From Roseiconus nitratireducens (GTDB lineage Bacteria > Planctomycetota > Planctomycetia > Pirellulales > Pirellulaceae), in NCBI RefSeq assembly GCF_008629675.1, contig NZ_VWOX01000020.1, forward strand, positions 1 to 64,000: a stretch of DNA of 64,000 bases. Reading direction: 5' to 3'. Below, in pieces: positions 27,144 to 36,390 of this stretch. Numbering within the stretch: position 1 is the stretch's first letter; each line of letters starts with the position of its first letter. The notes beneath the pieces are model-generated. The model worked only from the letters and a program-made list of their open reading frames with translations, had not been told where the DNA came from and searched no databases. Made by a program: the position numbers and the translations under genes.

Positions 27144-27995
27144 ATGAAAACGTTACCCGTCATCCTCGGCGGATTGCTGCTGATGTCCGGATGTGCATCG
27201 CTTAGCGACTACCACTACGAGCACACACAGCACCTCCGAGCCCGCCTGCAGTACCACGAATGCGGGCGTCCCGAGTGTTCGTCCTATCCGCATGACTACA
27301 AGAAAGGCTGGCTGGATGGCTTCTACGAAGTCGCCACCGGAGGCCCTTGCTGCCCGCCAGCGGTGGCTCCGGAGTGCTACTGGAAACCGGGCCAGATCCT
27401 GAAGGACTGTGACAACCGGCGACATGCCTACTACAGCGGCTGGCAGGACGGCGCTGCACGTGCATCCCAGTTTCCTGATACGCACTACCTGCGGATCTTT
27501 GAAACTTGCGAATGCCCGTTTCCACGCTGCCTGTGTGCCCAGTGTGGCGCGGCGGTTGGCTCTTGCGGCTGCCTGAGCGGGGGATGCGGCGTGCCGGTCG
27601 TGCACAACGGGATGGCGTTTGACAGCGGGGCCATCGAGACGGATCAGGAAATCATGATGATGCCGATCCCGACGCCAGAGGAAGCCGCGGAGATGAAAGC
27701 TCCGGCAGCGGCGACCACCCCCGGCCGTCCCAGCCAGAAGCCGGCGACGACACCGTCGTCCAAGGCGGACCAATCTGCCGCGGCCAAGTCGAACCGCAAA
27801 CCGGCTCAAACCCAGAACCCGAAGGCCGCTGTGGCGGCGGAAGCCACGACCGCGATGCGGTATCGCTACGCCCCCGACAACAGCGTCACGATCGAATTCA
27901 GTCCGTCGGATGCTGCGGCACCGCTGGGCACCGATACCACCACCGTCCTGAGTGACTTCGACGTCCAAATGGATGATGTCGGCCTGATCGAGTAG
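27144..27995 (+). CDS. Cys-rich lipoprotein of unknown function
   Basis: About 283 residues. ATG 27144 gives a textbook lipoprotein signal (MKTLPVILGGLLLMSGC), and a GAAAGAGA lies just upstream. Mature residues about 20-150 have paired aromatic/Gly motifs (YKKGWLDGFYEVATGG and YYSGWQDGAARASQF) that look like an internal duplication. Many cysteines follow (CPFPRCLCAQCGAAVGSCGC). The last 110 residues are Ala/Pro/Lys-rich. Its place before the Wza-like gene, divergent from the polysaccharide cluster, suggests an envelope role in polysaccharide export. That is inference; I do not recognise the family. Confidence 0.7.
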   Translation: MKTLPVILGGLLLMSGCASLSDYHYEHTQHLRARLQYHECGRPECSSYPHDYKKGWLDGFYEVATGGPCCPPAVAPECYWKPGQILKDCDNRRHAYYSGWQDGAARASQFPDTHYLRIFETCECPFPRCLCAQCGAAVGSCGCLSGGCGVPVVHNGMAFDSGAIETDQEIMMMPIPTPEEAAEMKAPAAATTPGRPSQKPATTPSSKADQSAAAKSNRKPAQTQNPKAAVAAEATTAMRYRYAPDNSVTIEFSPSDAAAPLGTDTTTVLSDFDVQMDDVGLIE

Positions 27996-28152
27996 TCGAT
28001 CTCCTGGTTTCCCGCTCGGCGCGGTTCAAGCAACCGCAGCGACCCGCCGACGAAGCCACCCCGCCCCGCACAGGCAACGGATGCCAAGGGGCCAACGACA
28101 TTCCAGCATTTACCATCAAATCAACCGATCTCATCTGCGAAAGGATTCAGCG

Positions 28153-29472
28153 ATGATTCGAACCAACGCATCGCGCCGCATGGCGAACGTCACCTTGGCC
28201 GTCACGATGACAGCGGCCTTGCTTGGCGCGGGGACCGGTTGTCATCTTGTCTCCAGCGCCAAGGATGCGATCCCGGCCCACCGCCTGGATCCCAGCCTGT
28301 TCGATTGCCCTCGGGAATCGATGGTGCCGATCTCCTACGCCGCACTCGGCCAGGAGCGTCCGCCCCAACACCTGATCGGCGCCGGCGATACCCTATCGGT
28401 CTTCGTGTTCGGCGTGTTTCCTGCCAACGAAGAGGAAACGCCGGTCCAACAGCGGAGCCAGGCGATCAACCAACGCTACTACCCGCCGCGTGGCACGGTC
28501 GTCGGACCGACCACCGGTTTGCCGATCCGCGTCGATGAGCGGGGCATGCTGGAATTGCCGTTGGTGGGCGCTTTGTCGGTCGCCGGCAAAACCATCCCGG
28601 AAGCGGTCGATGTGATCCGCAAGGCCTACGGCGAAAAGCAGGTCTTGAAAGCGGGTAGCGAACGCATCAGCGTCGATCTGATCGTTCCCCGCGTCCGACG
28701 CGTGGTCGTCCTGCGTCAGGACACACCCGACCCGCGAGTCGCGCTGGTGCCGCCGCAAGCCAACGCCGAAATTCACCGCGGGAGTGGTGAGGTGATCGAC
28801 TTGCCGATCTACGAAAACGACGTGCTGCACGCACTGGCCGCGACCGGTGGCCTGCCGGGAACCGACGCCGCCCGCGAACTGTACGTGATCCGTCGTGAGG
28901 CCGCGGAGAACACCGCATTCATGAATGCCGAAATGTTGCAGACACTGGCAACGAGCGGTTCGAACCCCAACATCATCCGGATCCCGCTGGCCGTCACGCC
29001 CTGCGAAACCGTGACGATTCCGCCCGCGAGCACCATCCTGCACGACGGCGACGTGGTGTTTGTCCCCCAACGTCACGAGTACTTTGTGACCGGAGGACTG
29101 TTGCCCGGATCCCGGATCGCCCTGCCGCGAGACGAAGACATTGATGTGATCGAAGCCATCGCGATGGCTACCGGATCGGCGGGCGGCCCGCTGGGACTGT
29201 CTGGCGCCGTGTTGGCCTCGGGCAACCCGGGTTACATCTGCGAAGCGACCCGCGTCAAGATCCTGCGAAAGCTGCCCGACGGGCGACAGCTTGCCATCCG
29301 CGTTGACCTGGACCGTGCCATGACGGATCCCAAAGAGCGGATTCGGATCCTGCCCGACGATGTGGTCCTGGTCCACCAAAAGCCGGCCCAATCGTTCGTC
29401 AACACGACGATGAACTGGCTGGGAGGCCAATGGATTCCGAACGCCTTCATCTTGAACGGCAACGACGACTGA
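28153..29472 (+). CDS. Polysaccharide export lipoprotein (Wza-like)
   Basis: 439 residues from ATG 28153 with AAAGGA 10 nt upstream; a lipoprotein-like signal ends in LLGAGTGC. The Poly_export domain is visible at LIGAGDTLSVFVFGVFP and VDERGMLELPLVGALSVAGKTIPEAVDVI. SLBB-type segments follow (EYFVTGGLLPGSRIALPRDEDIDVIEAIAMATG), and RILPDDVVLVHQKP comes near the end. It should form the outer-membrane export channel for the cluster's polysaccharide. No Wzc-type chain-length kinase gene accompanies it in the window. Confidence 0.85.
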   Translation: MIRTNASRRMANVTLAVTMTAALLGAGTGCHLVSSAKDAIPAHRLDPSLFDCPRESMVPISYAALGQERPPQHLIGAGDTLSVFVFGVFPANEEETPVQQRSQAINQRYYPPRGTVVGPTTGLPIRVDERGMLELPLVGALSVAGKTIPEAVDVIRKAYGEKQVLKAGSERISVDLIVPRVRRVVVLRQDTPDPRVALVPPQANAEIHRGSGEVIDLPIYENDVLHALAATGGLPGTDAARELYVIRREAAENTAFMNAEMLQTLATSGSNPNIIRIPLAVTPCETVTIPPASTILHDGDVVFVPQRHEYFVTGGLLPGSRIALPRDEDIDVIEAIAMATGSAGGPLGLSGAVLASGNPGYICEATRVKILRKLPDGRQLAIRVDLDRAMTDPKERIRILPDDVVLVHQKPAQSFVNTTMNWLGGQWIPNAFILNGNDD

Positions 29473-29493
29473 TCTGAGTTTCGCTTCATCCGA

Positions 29494-29523
29494 CCCGTCG
29501 GCCGCCTTTGTGCGGTCGGCGGG
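29494..29523. terminator. Hairpin between the convergent export and helicase genes
   Basis: 12-bp stem with two G-T wobbles (cccgtcggccgc / gcggtcggcggg) and a 6-nt loop, 21 nt after the exporter stop and 30 nt from the helicase stop. There is only a short T-containing tail. It could end transcription from either side. Confidence 0.5.
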
Positions 29524-29553
29524 TTCGTCATTTGTCCGTCAGGAAACGCAGCG

Positions 29554-31491
29554 TCAAGGGCGGCGAAACGACAAGATCGGACCGTCAGAGAAATCGGTTT
29601 CGAAATCCAGATCCGTCGCGCACAGATTATCCGGCATGCTGCTTAGAAAGAATGGCTGTCCGCTTCCGCCTTGAAAGGATCGGTTGTGGTGGGGCACGAA
29701 CGCGCCGCGTGAGCGAACCGTCCCGGTCAAAATCAACTCATTCTTCGCCCGCGTCATGGCGACGTACAACACCCGTCGTTCTTCTTCCTCTTTTTGTTCG
29801 TCGCCGATGCTGCGAACGTGTGGATAGTTCCCCGGCTGGACACCGATCAGGTAACACACCGGCGCCTCGGTCCCCTTGGCACTGTGAACGGTGATCAACG
29901 TCACCGCGTCGTCCTGGTCGTCGTTTGACGCTTCCGACTCCGAAATCGGGTCCAGCGTGTAGGTTTCCAAAAAGTCGGCGACCGTGGCGTGCTTTTTCGC
30001 CAGCCGCTTGAGCAGTTTGAAATCCTTTTGCCGACGGTCCCAATCGTCGTATTTGCGTTCCAACAGTGGTGTCAGTTTGTCGGCGGCGGTGGCAATCACA
30101 TCGGGCACGCTTGCCCATACCGCCACGCACTCGGTGATGGATTCGGCAAGCCGGGGCTGGTTGGAAAAACGTTTCGACAACAAGTCCTCGCGTTGCGCCG
30201 GTTCGGTCAACGTCAGCAGTTGATTGATGGTCGTCGCCGCCGTCTTTTCGCCGATCCGCGGCCATTGCGTCAGGTAGCGCATCCAGGCCAACTGGTCGGA
30301 CGGGTTGTGGATGACCCGCAACAAGCTGAGCAGATCTTTGACGTGAGCCGATTGCAGCAATTGAGTCCCGCCGATGAATCGATAAGGAATCTCGTGTTCA
30401 ATCAGCGAGGCTTCAACACCTCGCGCCGCCCACGCACTGCGGGTCAAGATCATGTGATCCCGCCAGGGGTCGTCCCCTTCATGACGCTGCATCAAATCTC
30501 GAGTGATCCAATCGGCCTCTTCGAAGTCGTCGTCCACTTCGACTCGCACCGGTTTACTGCCGCTGCCCCGTGTGGCCGTTAAACGCTTGTCGTACTTCAG
30601 CGGTGACTGCTCCAGTAACCAATTGGACAAGTCCAGGATTTCCTGGGTGCTCCGGTAATTGTGTTCCAACTTCAACACCGAGGCACCGGGAACGCGTTCG
30701 GTGAAGGCATGCACGTTTTGAAAATCCGCACCGCGGAACGCGTAGATACTTTGCGCGTCGTCGCCCACGCAGAACAGCTTTGCCGGTTCCCGCAACCCGT
30801 CCAGAATCAACCACTGCAGGGGATTGGTGTCCTGCATCTCGTCGACGAGTAGGTGGTCGTACCGGCGCTGCAACTTCTGGCGAACGACCGGATCGCGGTG
30901 AAGTTGACGGGCAAAAAGATGCAGGATGTCGTCGTAGTCGAAGTACTTGCACTGCTGTTTACGAGCGCCGTAGTCCTTCAACACCGCTTCGATTCGAGCC
31001 ACGCAGTCAGGTTCGTGCGAAGTGAACTCGTCCAGGTACTCCTTGAGGGGCCGGTTGGTATTGCGGGCAAAGGAATAGTAGTTGGCCAACTCACCCGACT
31101 TCGGGAACGTCGGATCCTTGCCGATGACGGCGGCGCGCGCCAGCTTCATCAGTTGCAACTGGTCATCACGGTCGATGATCGTCAATGATGCACAATGGAA
31201 CCATTCGGGCCAGCGCCGCAACGATTGCAAACAGAAATGGTGAAAGGTCCCGGTGGGGACGCGCTTTGCCACGTCGGCACCGATCTGACGGCCCAACCGG
31301 TGTCGCATTTCTCGCGCCGCCCGACGGGTGAACGTCAGCAAAAGGATCCGCCGGGGATCCACGTCGCGACGGACCAGATGGGCCACGCGGGCCACGATCG
31401 TGCTGGTCTTCCCCGTGCCGGCGCCCGCCAGGACCAGCACGTCTGCATCGTCAAATTCGGCAGCGCGACGCTGCTGGGGGTTCAGTTCCAT
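29554..31491 (-). CDS. UvrD/PcrA-type superfamily 1 DNA helicase
   Basis: About 645 residues (ATG 31491; a GTG at 31500 would add three). ATP-dependent 3'-5' helicase signature motifs run in order: NPQQRRAAEF (Q motif), LAGAGTGKTSTIVARVAHL (Walker A), LLLTFTRRAAREM, LVDEMQDTNPLQ (DEMQD in place of the usual DEXQD), CVGDDAQSIYAFRGAD, LEHNYRSTQEIL, TLITVHSAKGTEAPVC and LYVAMTRAKNELIL. It is slightly shorter than UvrD (about 720), with no C-terminal extension. It probably acts in DNA repair or recombination. Its 3' end faces the exporter gene. Confidence 0.92.
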   Translation of the reverse strand: MELNPQQRRAAEFDDADVLVLAGAGTGKTSTIVARVAHLVRRDVDPRRILLLTFTRRAAREMRHRLGRQIGADVAKRVPTGTFHHFCLQSLRRWPEWFHCASLTIIDRDDQLQLMKLARAAVIGKDPTFPKSGELANYYSFARNTNRPLKEYLDEFTSHEPDCVARIEAVLKDYGARKQQCKYFDYDDILHLFARQLHRDPVVRQKLQRRYDHLLVDEMQDTNPLQWLILDGLREPAKLFCVGDDAQSIYAFRGADFQNVHAFTERVPGASVLKLEHNYRSTQEILDLSNWLLEQSPLKYDKRLTATRGSGSKPVRVEVDDDFEEADWITRDLMQRHEGDDPWRDHMILTRSAWAARGVEASLIEHEIPYRFIGGTQLLQSAHVKDLLSLLRVIHNPSDQLAWMRYLTQWPRIGEKTAATTINQLLTLTEPAQREDLLSKRFSNQPRLAESITECVAVWASVPDVIATAADKLTPLLERKYDDWDRRQKDFKLLKRLAKKHATVADFLETYTLDPISESEASNDDQDDAVTLITVHSAKGTEAPVCYLIGVQPGNYPHVRSIGDEQKEEEERRVLYVAMTRAKNELILTGTVRSRGAFVPHHNRSFQGGSGQPFFLSSMPDNLCATDLDFETDFSDGPILSFRRP

Positions 31492-31675
31492 GAAGTCCAC
31501 GGGCTACGGTGGCAGGCGTTGTGGGCGAACGCACAATTCCGGGCCGTGCGCGGGACCGATTGCAGTTTAACGCATGTCTTTCGTGAGGACAGCGAGCGGA
31601 CCCCTGAACGGTCTACATCAACGTCCCCAGCCGATGCCGGCAACCGATTGACCGAGAACGGTTCGCTGGCCCCAC

Positions 31676-31743
31676 TTCAGGCCGCTTTCTCGTTCAGACC
31701 GCCGTCCCGTTCAGGCCGCTGCCCCGTTCAGGCCGCTGTCCCG
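31676..31743. repeat. 17-bp tandem repeat, four copies, overlapping a stop codon
   Basis: Units at 31676-31692, 31693-31709, 31710-31726 and 31727-31743 (consensus ttcaggccgctgycccg). The last unit supplies the final codons and the TGA of the small gene at 31728-32060. The rest of 31501-31727 holds nothing recognisable. Confidence 0.8.
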
Positions 31744-32060
31744 CTGCAATGAAGCAACGACTCCAGCCGGTTCAGAGCGGCGACCATGTCGTTCCACTGG
31801 CCGACGACGTCCATCGTCGGCAGCGAACGCATATCGGAAGCATCGAACCCGCGTTCGCCGACGCGAACCGTTTTGTCCAGCACGCGAAGCCGGGGCGGCC
31901 TCTCTCCGGACACCGTGTCGGTCGCGCCGCAGCGGTCGGACGGCTCGAGCGGCAGCACCTGCTGCATTGCCTGGTGAACGGCCCACAACGCCGCATCACG
32001 CTGCGAACTGGCATCGACCACGGTGCGCAGCGTCCCGGACTGAACATAGTACTTGGCCAT
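31728..32060 (-). CDS. Small conserved-looking protein of unknown function
   Basis: 110 residues beginning MAKYYVQSGTLRTVVDA, where two strands are followed by RDAALWAVHQAMQQVLP, an alpha-helix-like stretch. It then has LRVLDKTVRVGERGFD and ends with a helix (VVGQWNDMVAALNRLESLL). No signal or membrane segment is present. It resembles small proteins that I remember as common in planctomycetes without a known role, but I cannot name a family. The start is ATG 32060. The C-terminal SGTAA and stop codon come from a 17-bp tandem repeat, so the end of the protein may vary between strains. Confidence 0.55.
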   Translation of the reverse strand: MAKYYVQSGTLRTVVDASSQRDAALWAVHQAMQQVLPLEPSDRCGATDTVSGERPPRLRVLDKTVRVGERGFDASDMRSLPTMDVVGQWNDMVAALNRLESLLHCSGTAA

Positions 32061-32213
32061 CGACGTCATCTCCGACAAACGAGGTGAAAGGAATTTGCCG
32101 GACCCTCGCCGGCAATCATTTCATCGCGTCTGACGTGACACGTCTGGTCCGGGCCGCTGCGGCCGACGTTTTTCCCGCGTCCAGATCGTCTTGAGGCCCG
32201 CTCCGCCGGCCCA

Positions 32214-33506
32214 TCAGAATCGGAAGCCGTTCTCGATCACGCCGTTTTTAATCACGATCGAAATCCCTTCGCGGACCTGCAACGATTCCTCTTCACCGAG
32301 GGTGTCGACGTTCCCGGAGTTGGTGATCGAAACGTTTGTTCCGATGCGGGAGTTCTTGTCCAGGATGGCACCACTGATCACCGAATTGCTCCCGATGCCG
32401 ACCGGAATCTGCCCAGCCGACACGTCGGCTGCGTCTTCGGTGTAATCGGCTCCCATCACGACGCTGTCCTTGATTGACACGTTGTCTCCGATCACGGTGC
32501 GCAAACCGATCACGCTGTTTTCGATGGTGACGTTGTCGCCGATGCGGCAACCGTCGGCGATCAAGCTGCCCCGGATGCTGACATCATCCCCGACGACGGT
32601 CGGCGGCAAGAACCGGGGTCGGCTGTACAGCGGCGCAACGACGCTGCCGAGTTCAAAGGGCGGCGCTTTGCCCGCCAGACTGAGATTGGCTTCGTAGAAG
32701 GAGCGAATGGTTCCGATGTCTTCCCAGTAACCGTCGAACAGGTGCACCTGGACTTTGCGCGAATCGATTGCGCCCGGAAACACCTCCTTTCCGAAGTCCT
32801 GGTGTTCGCTGTTTTGCAGCAATTCGACCATCACTTCTTTCTTGAAGATGTACAGCCCCATGCTGGCCAAACAGTCGCGGCCTTTGCTGGGAATCCCGCG
32901 AGCATCGATCCAAGCCGGGTCCATGCGAACCGCCGCGATCTCCTCATCGGTTTGCGGCTTCTCCACAAATCCGGTGACTCGCCCGCTGTCATCCAGCTGC
33001 ATGATGCCCAACGCGCTGGCGTCCTTGCGATCAACCGGAATGCCCGCAATCGTTGCGTCGGCACCCGAATCGATATGCGACTGCATCATGTCGCGAAAAT
33101 CCATCCGGTACAGTTGGTCGCCAGAGAGGATCAGCACGTGCTCGATGCCGGGCTGATCCATGTAACGAAGGTTTTTGCGAACCGCATCGGCCGTTCCCTG
33201 GTACCAATCGGTGCCCGACTCGATCGTTTGCTGAGCCGCCAACAATTCCACGAAACCGCCGGTGAAATGATCGAAGCGGTAGGTCTGCCGCAAGTGACGG
33301 TGCAAACTGACCGACAGAAACTGCGTCAGCACGAAGATCCTTCGGAGCCCGCTGTTGATGCAGTTGGAAATCGGAATGTCGATCAACCGGTACTTACCGG
33401 CCAAAGGCACCGCAGGTTTGGCACGAATCTTGGTCAGGGGGAAAAGTCGGGTTCCTCGTCCGCCGCCGAGAATCAGGGCGATCGTGTTTTTTGAGAGATC
33501 CATCAT
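32214..33506 (-). CDS. glgC: Glucose-1-phosphate adenylyltransferase
   Basis: About 430 residues. Makes ADP-glucose for glycogen synthesis. Motifs: ILGGGRGTRLFPLTKIRAKP (nucleotide binding), VPLAGKYRLIDIPISNCINSG, WYQGTADAVRKN, HVLILSGDQLYRMDF, GFVEKPQ, and a C-terminal left-handed beta-helix (GDDVSIRGSLIADGCRIGD and following). Two adjacent ATGs (33506 and 33503) are possible starts; the homology begins right after them, so a longer upstream frame is not coding. No other glycogen gene is in the window, and the neighbours are unrelated. Confidence 0.95.
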   Translation of the reverse strand: MMDLSKNTIALILGGGRGTRLFPLTKIRAKPAVPLAGKYRLIDIPISNCINSGLRRIFVLTQFLSVSLHRHLRQTYRFDHFTGGFVELLAAQQTIESGTDWYQGTADAVRKNLRYMDQPGIEHVLILSGDQLYRMDFRDMMQSHIDSGADATIAGIPVDRKDASALGIMQLDDSGRVTGFVEKPQTDEEIAAVRMDPAWIDARGIPSKGRDCLASMGLYIFKKEVMVELLQNSEHQDFGKEVFPGAIDSRKVQVHLFDGYWEDIGTIRSFYEANLSLAGKAPPFELGSVVAPLYSRPRFLPPTVVGDDVSIRGSLIADGCRIGDNVTIENSVIGLRTVIGDNVSIKDSVVMGADYTEDAADVSAGQIPVGIGSNSVISGAILDKNSRIGTNVSITNSGNVDTLGEEESLQVREGISIVIKNGVIENGFRF

Positions 33507-33756
33507 GATGCAAACTGAGGGAATAGGTGGCGAGAACGTCAGACAAGAAAACGGCGCGGTTTCGGTTGCAACTCGTGTTGTCTTCCAGACCCATCGTTCT
33601 AACGGACGCGGGGACGTCCGAAAAGGTTTGCTCACTGATTCGGAAACGCTTTCGCCCCAAACCGCGGGCCGCCGGGGGCGCATGGTTTTCGAATGCCGGT
33701 TCGGATGACGCGGCCGATTCGGCGCCCCGTTGAATCAATCGCCAAGTGGGCACGCG

Positions 33757-34716
33757 TTACCAATATTTTTCAAACAGGACCGTTCCGGGACCGCCGCCTT
33801 CATGATCCTGGCGAAAGCCCTCGGCTTCCAACAGCGGCAGCATTCCGGGCGTCGAAGGTGGTTGGCCGCCCGGCGGCACGTAGCCGATCATCGCCGGATT
33901 GCCACACAGAAAGACGTGCGTGTTGCCAGGCGCCAGCGGATCTTGGGCCGCCTGCGCCAGCTTGCCGCTGGTGAACAGGTCCTGCAGGTATTGCTTGCCG
34001 ACATAACCGGGCATCGACGGATCGGTGTTGATGCGTTCCCGCGTCGTGCACGGCAGGTAGCGATAATTCTCGTATTGGTCCATCAGCGACAGGTGACGCG
34101 GATAATACGCCAGGTCGCCCAGATACCTGACGCAGCAGGCGTTGACGATGCGGCCGCGATGGCCACGTGACAACAAGGTCGCGGTCATGGCGTTGTGCGG
34201 CGCTTCCCCGGTGCCGGTCCCCAGCATCAGGACGGTCGCCTGGGGATCGATCTCACCCAACGTGTACGCCCCGACGACTTTCTTGCCGATCGCCAACCGG
34301 TCTCCTTTTCCCAGACAGAACAGTCGCGGGGTCAACGCCGGAGCGGCTTTCCCGGGACCCTCGGCAGCGCGAACCAAGGTGATGTAGAATTCCAAGTAAT
34401 CGAGCGAATCGACCGGCGCCAATTTCCCGTGCTCGTTCAAGAGCGGGCAAGAGATGGAATAGGCCCGTTTGGCCACCCGCTGAAGCTTCTTTTCGGGAAC
34501 CTGTTCCTCCTGGGTCCCTTCCAGGCGTGGCTCCCAGTAACCCAAACCCAGCGTGACATACTGGCCGGCTTTGAACACCGGGACGCCGGCATCGGGACGG
34601 ATTCGGAACCGCGCCAGATTTTCGTGACAATCGATTCGCTCGATCACCGTGGCGTTGTAGTGGCGTTCCCGCAGCTCGGTCTGATCGGGTGAGGAATCTT
34701 GTTGCGAAACAGGCAC
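33757..34716 (-). CDS. Ferredoxin-NADP(+) reductase family protein
   Basis: About 319 residues. FAD domain: FKAGQYVTLGLGYWEPR and KRAYSISCPL (RxYS FAD motif). NADP domain: VLMLGTGTGEAPHNAM, VNACCVRYLGDLAYY, HVFLCGNPAMIGYVPPGG, ending VLFEKYW with a C-terminal aromatic. It should exchange electrons between NADPH and a ferredoxin; the two-cluster ferredoxin at 3049 is one conceivable partner, but that is speculative. I place the start at GTG 34716, with GGAG 6 nt upstream. The frame stays open to 35067, but that extension is Arg/Gly-rich, overlaps the divergent neighbour and looks non-coding. An insert of about 20 residues (LEGTQEEQVPEKKLQRVA) sits between the FAD strands. Confidence 0.85.
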   Translation of the reverse strand: MPVSQQDSSPDQTELRERHYNATVIERIDCHENLARFRIRPDAGVPVFKAGQYVTLGLGYWEPRLEGTQEEQVPEKKLQRVAKRAYSISCPLLNEHGKLAPVDSLDYLEFYITLVRAAEGPGKAAPALTPRLFCLGKGDRLAIGKKVVGAYTLGEIDPQATVLMLGTGTGEAPHNAMTATLLSRGHRGRIVNACCVRYLGDLAYYPRHLSLMDQYENYRYLPCTTRERINTDPSMPGYVGKQYLQDLFTSGKLAQAAQDPLAPGNTHVFLCGNPAMIGYVPPGGQPPSTPGMLPLLEAEGFRQDHEGGGPGTVLFEKYW

Positions 34717-34977
34717 TTGGTTCTCCGGAGGCGATTGCGAAACCGTAAATCCTCGATCCGAGTAAAATTGCCGCAGTGCGTCGACCGCGTTGGCAATATA
34801 CTGGAGTTTCCGCGACCGCGCAGGCCGCGCGTGCTCCCGTGGACCACCGGCACGGCGTGACCCACCGGTACGGCGCTCGTCCCGGGTCTCATCCCCATCC
34901 CGGGCCGCCGCACACGCCCACCGCACCGATCCTGTTCCCTTTTCGACGCTTCCGGCATCGAGAGACACGAAATTGAA

Positions 34978-36312
34978 ATGGCATCTGGAAAAGTTTTTCG
35001 AAGCATTGCGATCGCATCGATCTTCCTGACAACGCTTGCCGGTGGACTGTTCACCTGGCCGGCACATGGCTTGGCGGCCGAACGCTGGACCAGTTTGGAC
35101 GGCTCCCGCACGGTCGAAGCGGACTTCATCGGACTGTGGGGCAACACCGTGGTCCTGGAACTGCCCGGCCAGCGACGCGTTTCAGTCGATCTGGATGACC
35201 TGATCGCCGAGAGTCGGATCCAGGCTCGGCGGATGGGAGAACAACAGCAACAGCAGCGATCGGAGACCATCGAGCAGATCCAGATGGACGCCACCGAAGC
35301 GGCGGCCCCCGCCCCCGCGTCCCTGCCACGTCCGGCCGACGCGCCGGCCTATCAGCAACCTTCCGGGAATGACGCATTGCTGTCCCGCCTGGAATGGTTT
35401 GACCGGCAATGCGCGGGCGGACACTTTCTGCTCGCTTGCTACGACGCCATGCCGGCAAGCCAGCAGAGCGATTTGGAACAGGTGGTTCAAAAAAGTGTCG
35501 GCAAACTAGACAGGGCAACGGCAAGCTCCTTCCTGAACGCACTTCACTCGGTCGGCGAAATGATCGTCACGCGACAACGCTGGCTGTTTTCGCATCCCCG
35601 CTTCGAAGCGATGCAACCGGACTCGGCCGACAAGTTCCGCCAATTGCTGCTGGCCGTCGGTTGGTTGCTTCGCGAGGGGTTGGATCCCGATTCAATGAAG
35701 CTGACCGACCTGCAGTCGAAACCGCTGCGTCCCTGGCTTGCGGATTTGGACGCGCGTTTGGCTCCGCATCTGGTGGCCTTGTCGGAGCTGACACGGGACG
35801 CCGGGGCACCGGAAATCTCCTATGAAGTGATGGAAGAAAAAGATGGCGAAGCCAGTGTGCAGTTCACCATCGGCGAACAGCAACAACTCCTTAATTTCGT
35901 CACGGTCGATGGAGCATGGGTGCCCGCCGATTTGCTGGCACCCGAAGTTTGGACCGAGACCGTGAAAGGTTGGAACGAGACGCTGGAGTCGATGCCTGAC
36001 CAATCTCTGATGTCCGGAACGCAGTTCGCCGGTGTGGCCCAAACCGTCGACCCGTTGGTCCAGCCCGCGATGCAAGCGGAAACGGCGCGTGACTTTCACG
36101 CGGCAATGGACGGCTGGTTCCAACCCGCCCAACTCGCCGTTGAGCTGGCCTCCGGCATGATGAACCTGGGATTCGGACGTGGACGTAACAATCCCTATGG
36201 CATGGACGGAATGGATTCCTATGAACAGGAGATGATGGAGATGGAGATGGACATGCAGGAGGGAATGGAAGATTACGACAGTGGGATGCGACGGCCGACA
36301 CGGCCACAGTGA
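34978..36312 (+). CDS. Exported protein with SHD1-like domain
   Basis: 444 residues with a signal peptide (SIAIASIFLTTLAGGLFTW, cleavage near GLAAE). Residues about 35-85 (WTSLDGSRTVEADFIGLWGN, VVLELPGQRRVSVDLDDL) fit the SLA1-homology 1 (SHD1) beta domain seen in many planctomycete exported proteins. The rest is mostly helical, without motifs I can name. The C-terminus is very rich in Met, Glu and Asp (EMMEMEMDMQEGMEDYD). Function is unknown; it probably lies in the periplasm. It is divergent from the ferredoxin reductase gene, and hemY follows after 78 bp. Confidence 0.7.
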   Translation: MASGKVFRSIAIASIFLTTLAGGLFTWPAHGLAAERWTSLDGSRTVEADFIGLWGNTVVLELPGQRRVSVDLDDLIAESRIQARRMGEQQQQQRSETIEQIQMDATEAAAPAPASLPRPADAPAYQQPSGNDALLSRLEWFDRQCAGGHFLLACYDAMPASQQSDLEQVVQKSVGKLDRATASSFLNALHSVGEMIVTRQRWLFSHPRFEAMQPDSADKFRQLLLAVGWLLREGLDPDSMKLTDLQSKPLRPWLADLDARLAPHLVALSELTRDAGAPEISYEVMEEKDGEASVQFTIGEQQQLLNFVTVDGAWVPADLLAPEVWTETVKGWNETLESMPDQSLMSGTQFAGVAQTVDPLVQPAMQAETARDFHAAMDGWFQPAQLAVELASGMMNLGFGRGRNNPYGMDGMDSYEQEMMEMEMDMQEGMEDYDSGMRRPTRPQ

Positions 36313-36390
36313 TCACCCGGACGACCACTGCTTTCGCTTCGTCGTTGACTCTCTCCTCGATCGCTCATTCCATCCTGGAAACGCTTCGCC

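Noticed and set aside
33757..35067. Longer form of the ferredoxin reductase starting at 35067
   Set aside because: The extra residues are Arg/Gly-rich, overlap the start of the divergent SHD1 gene and lack family similarity; GTG 34716 has a good ribosome-binding site.
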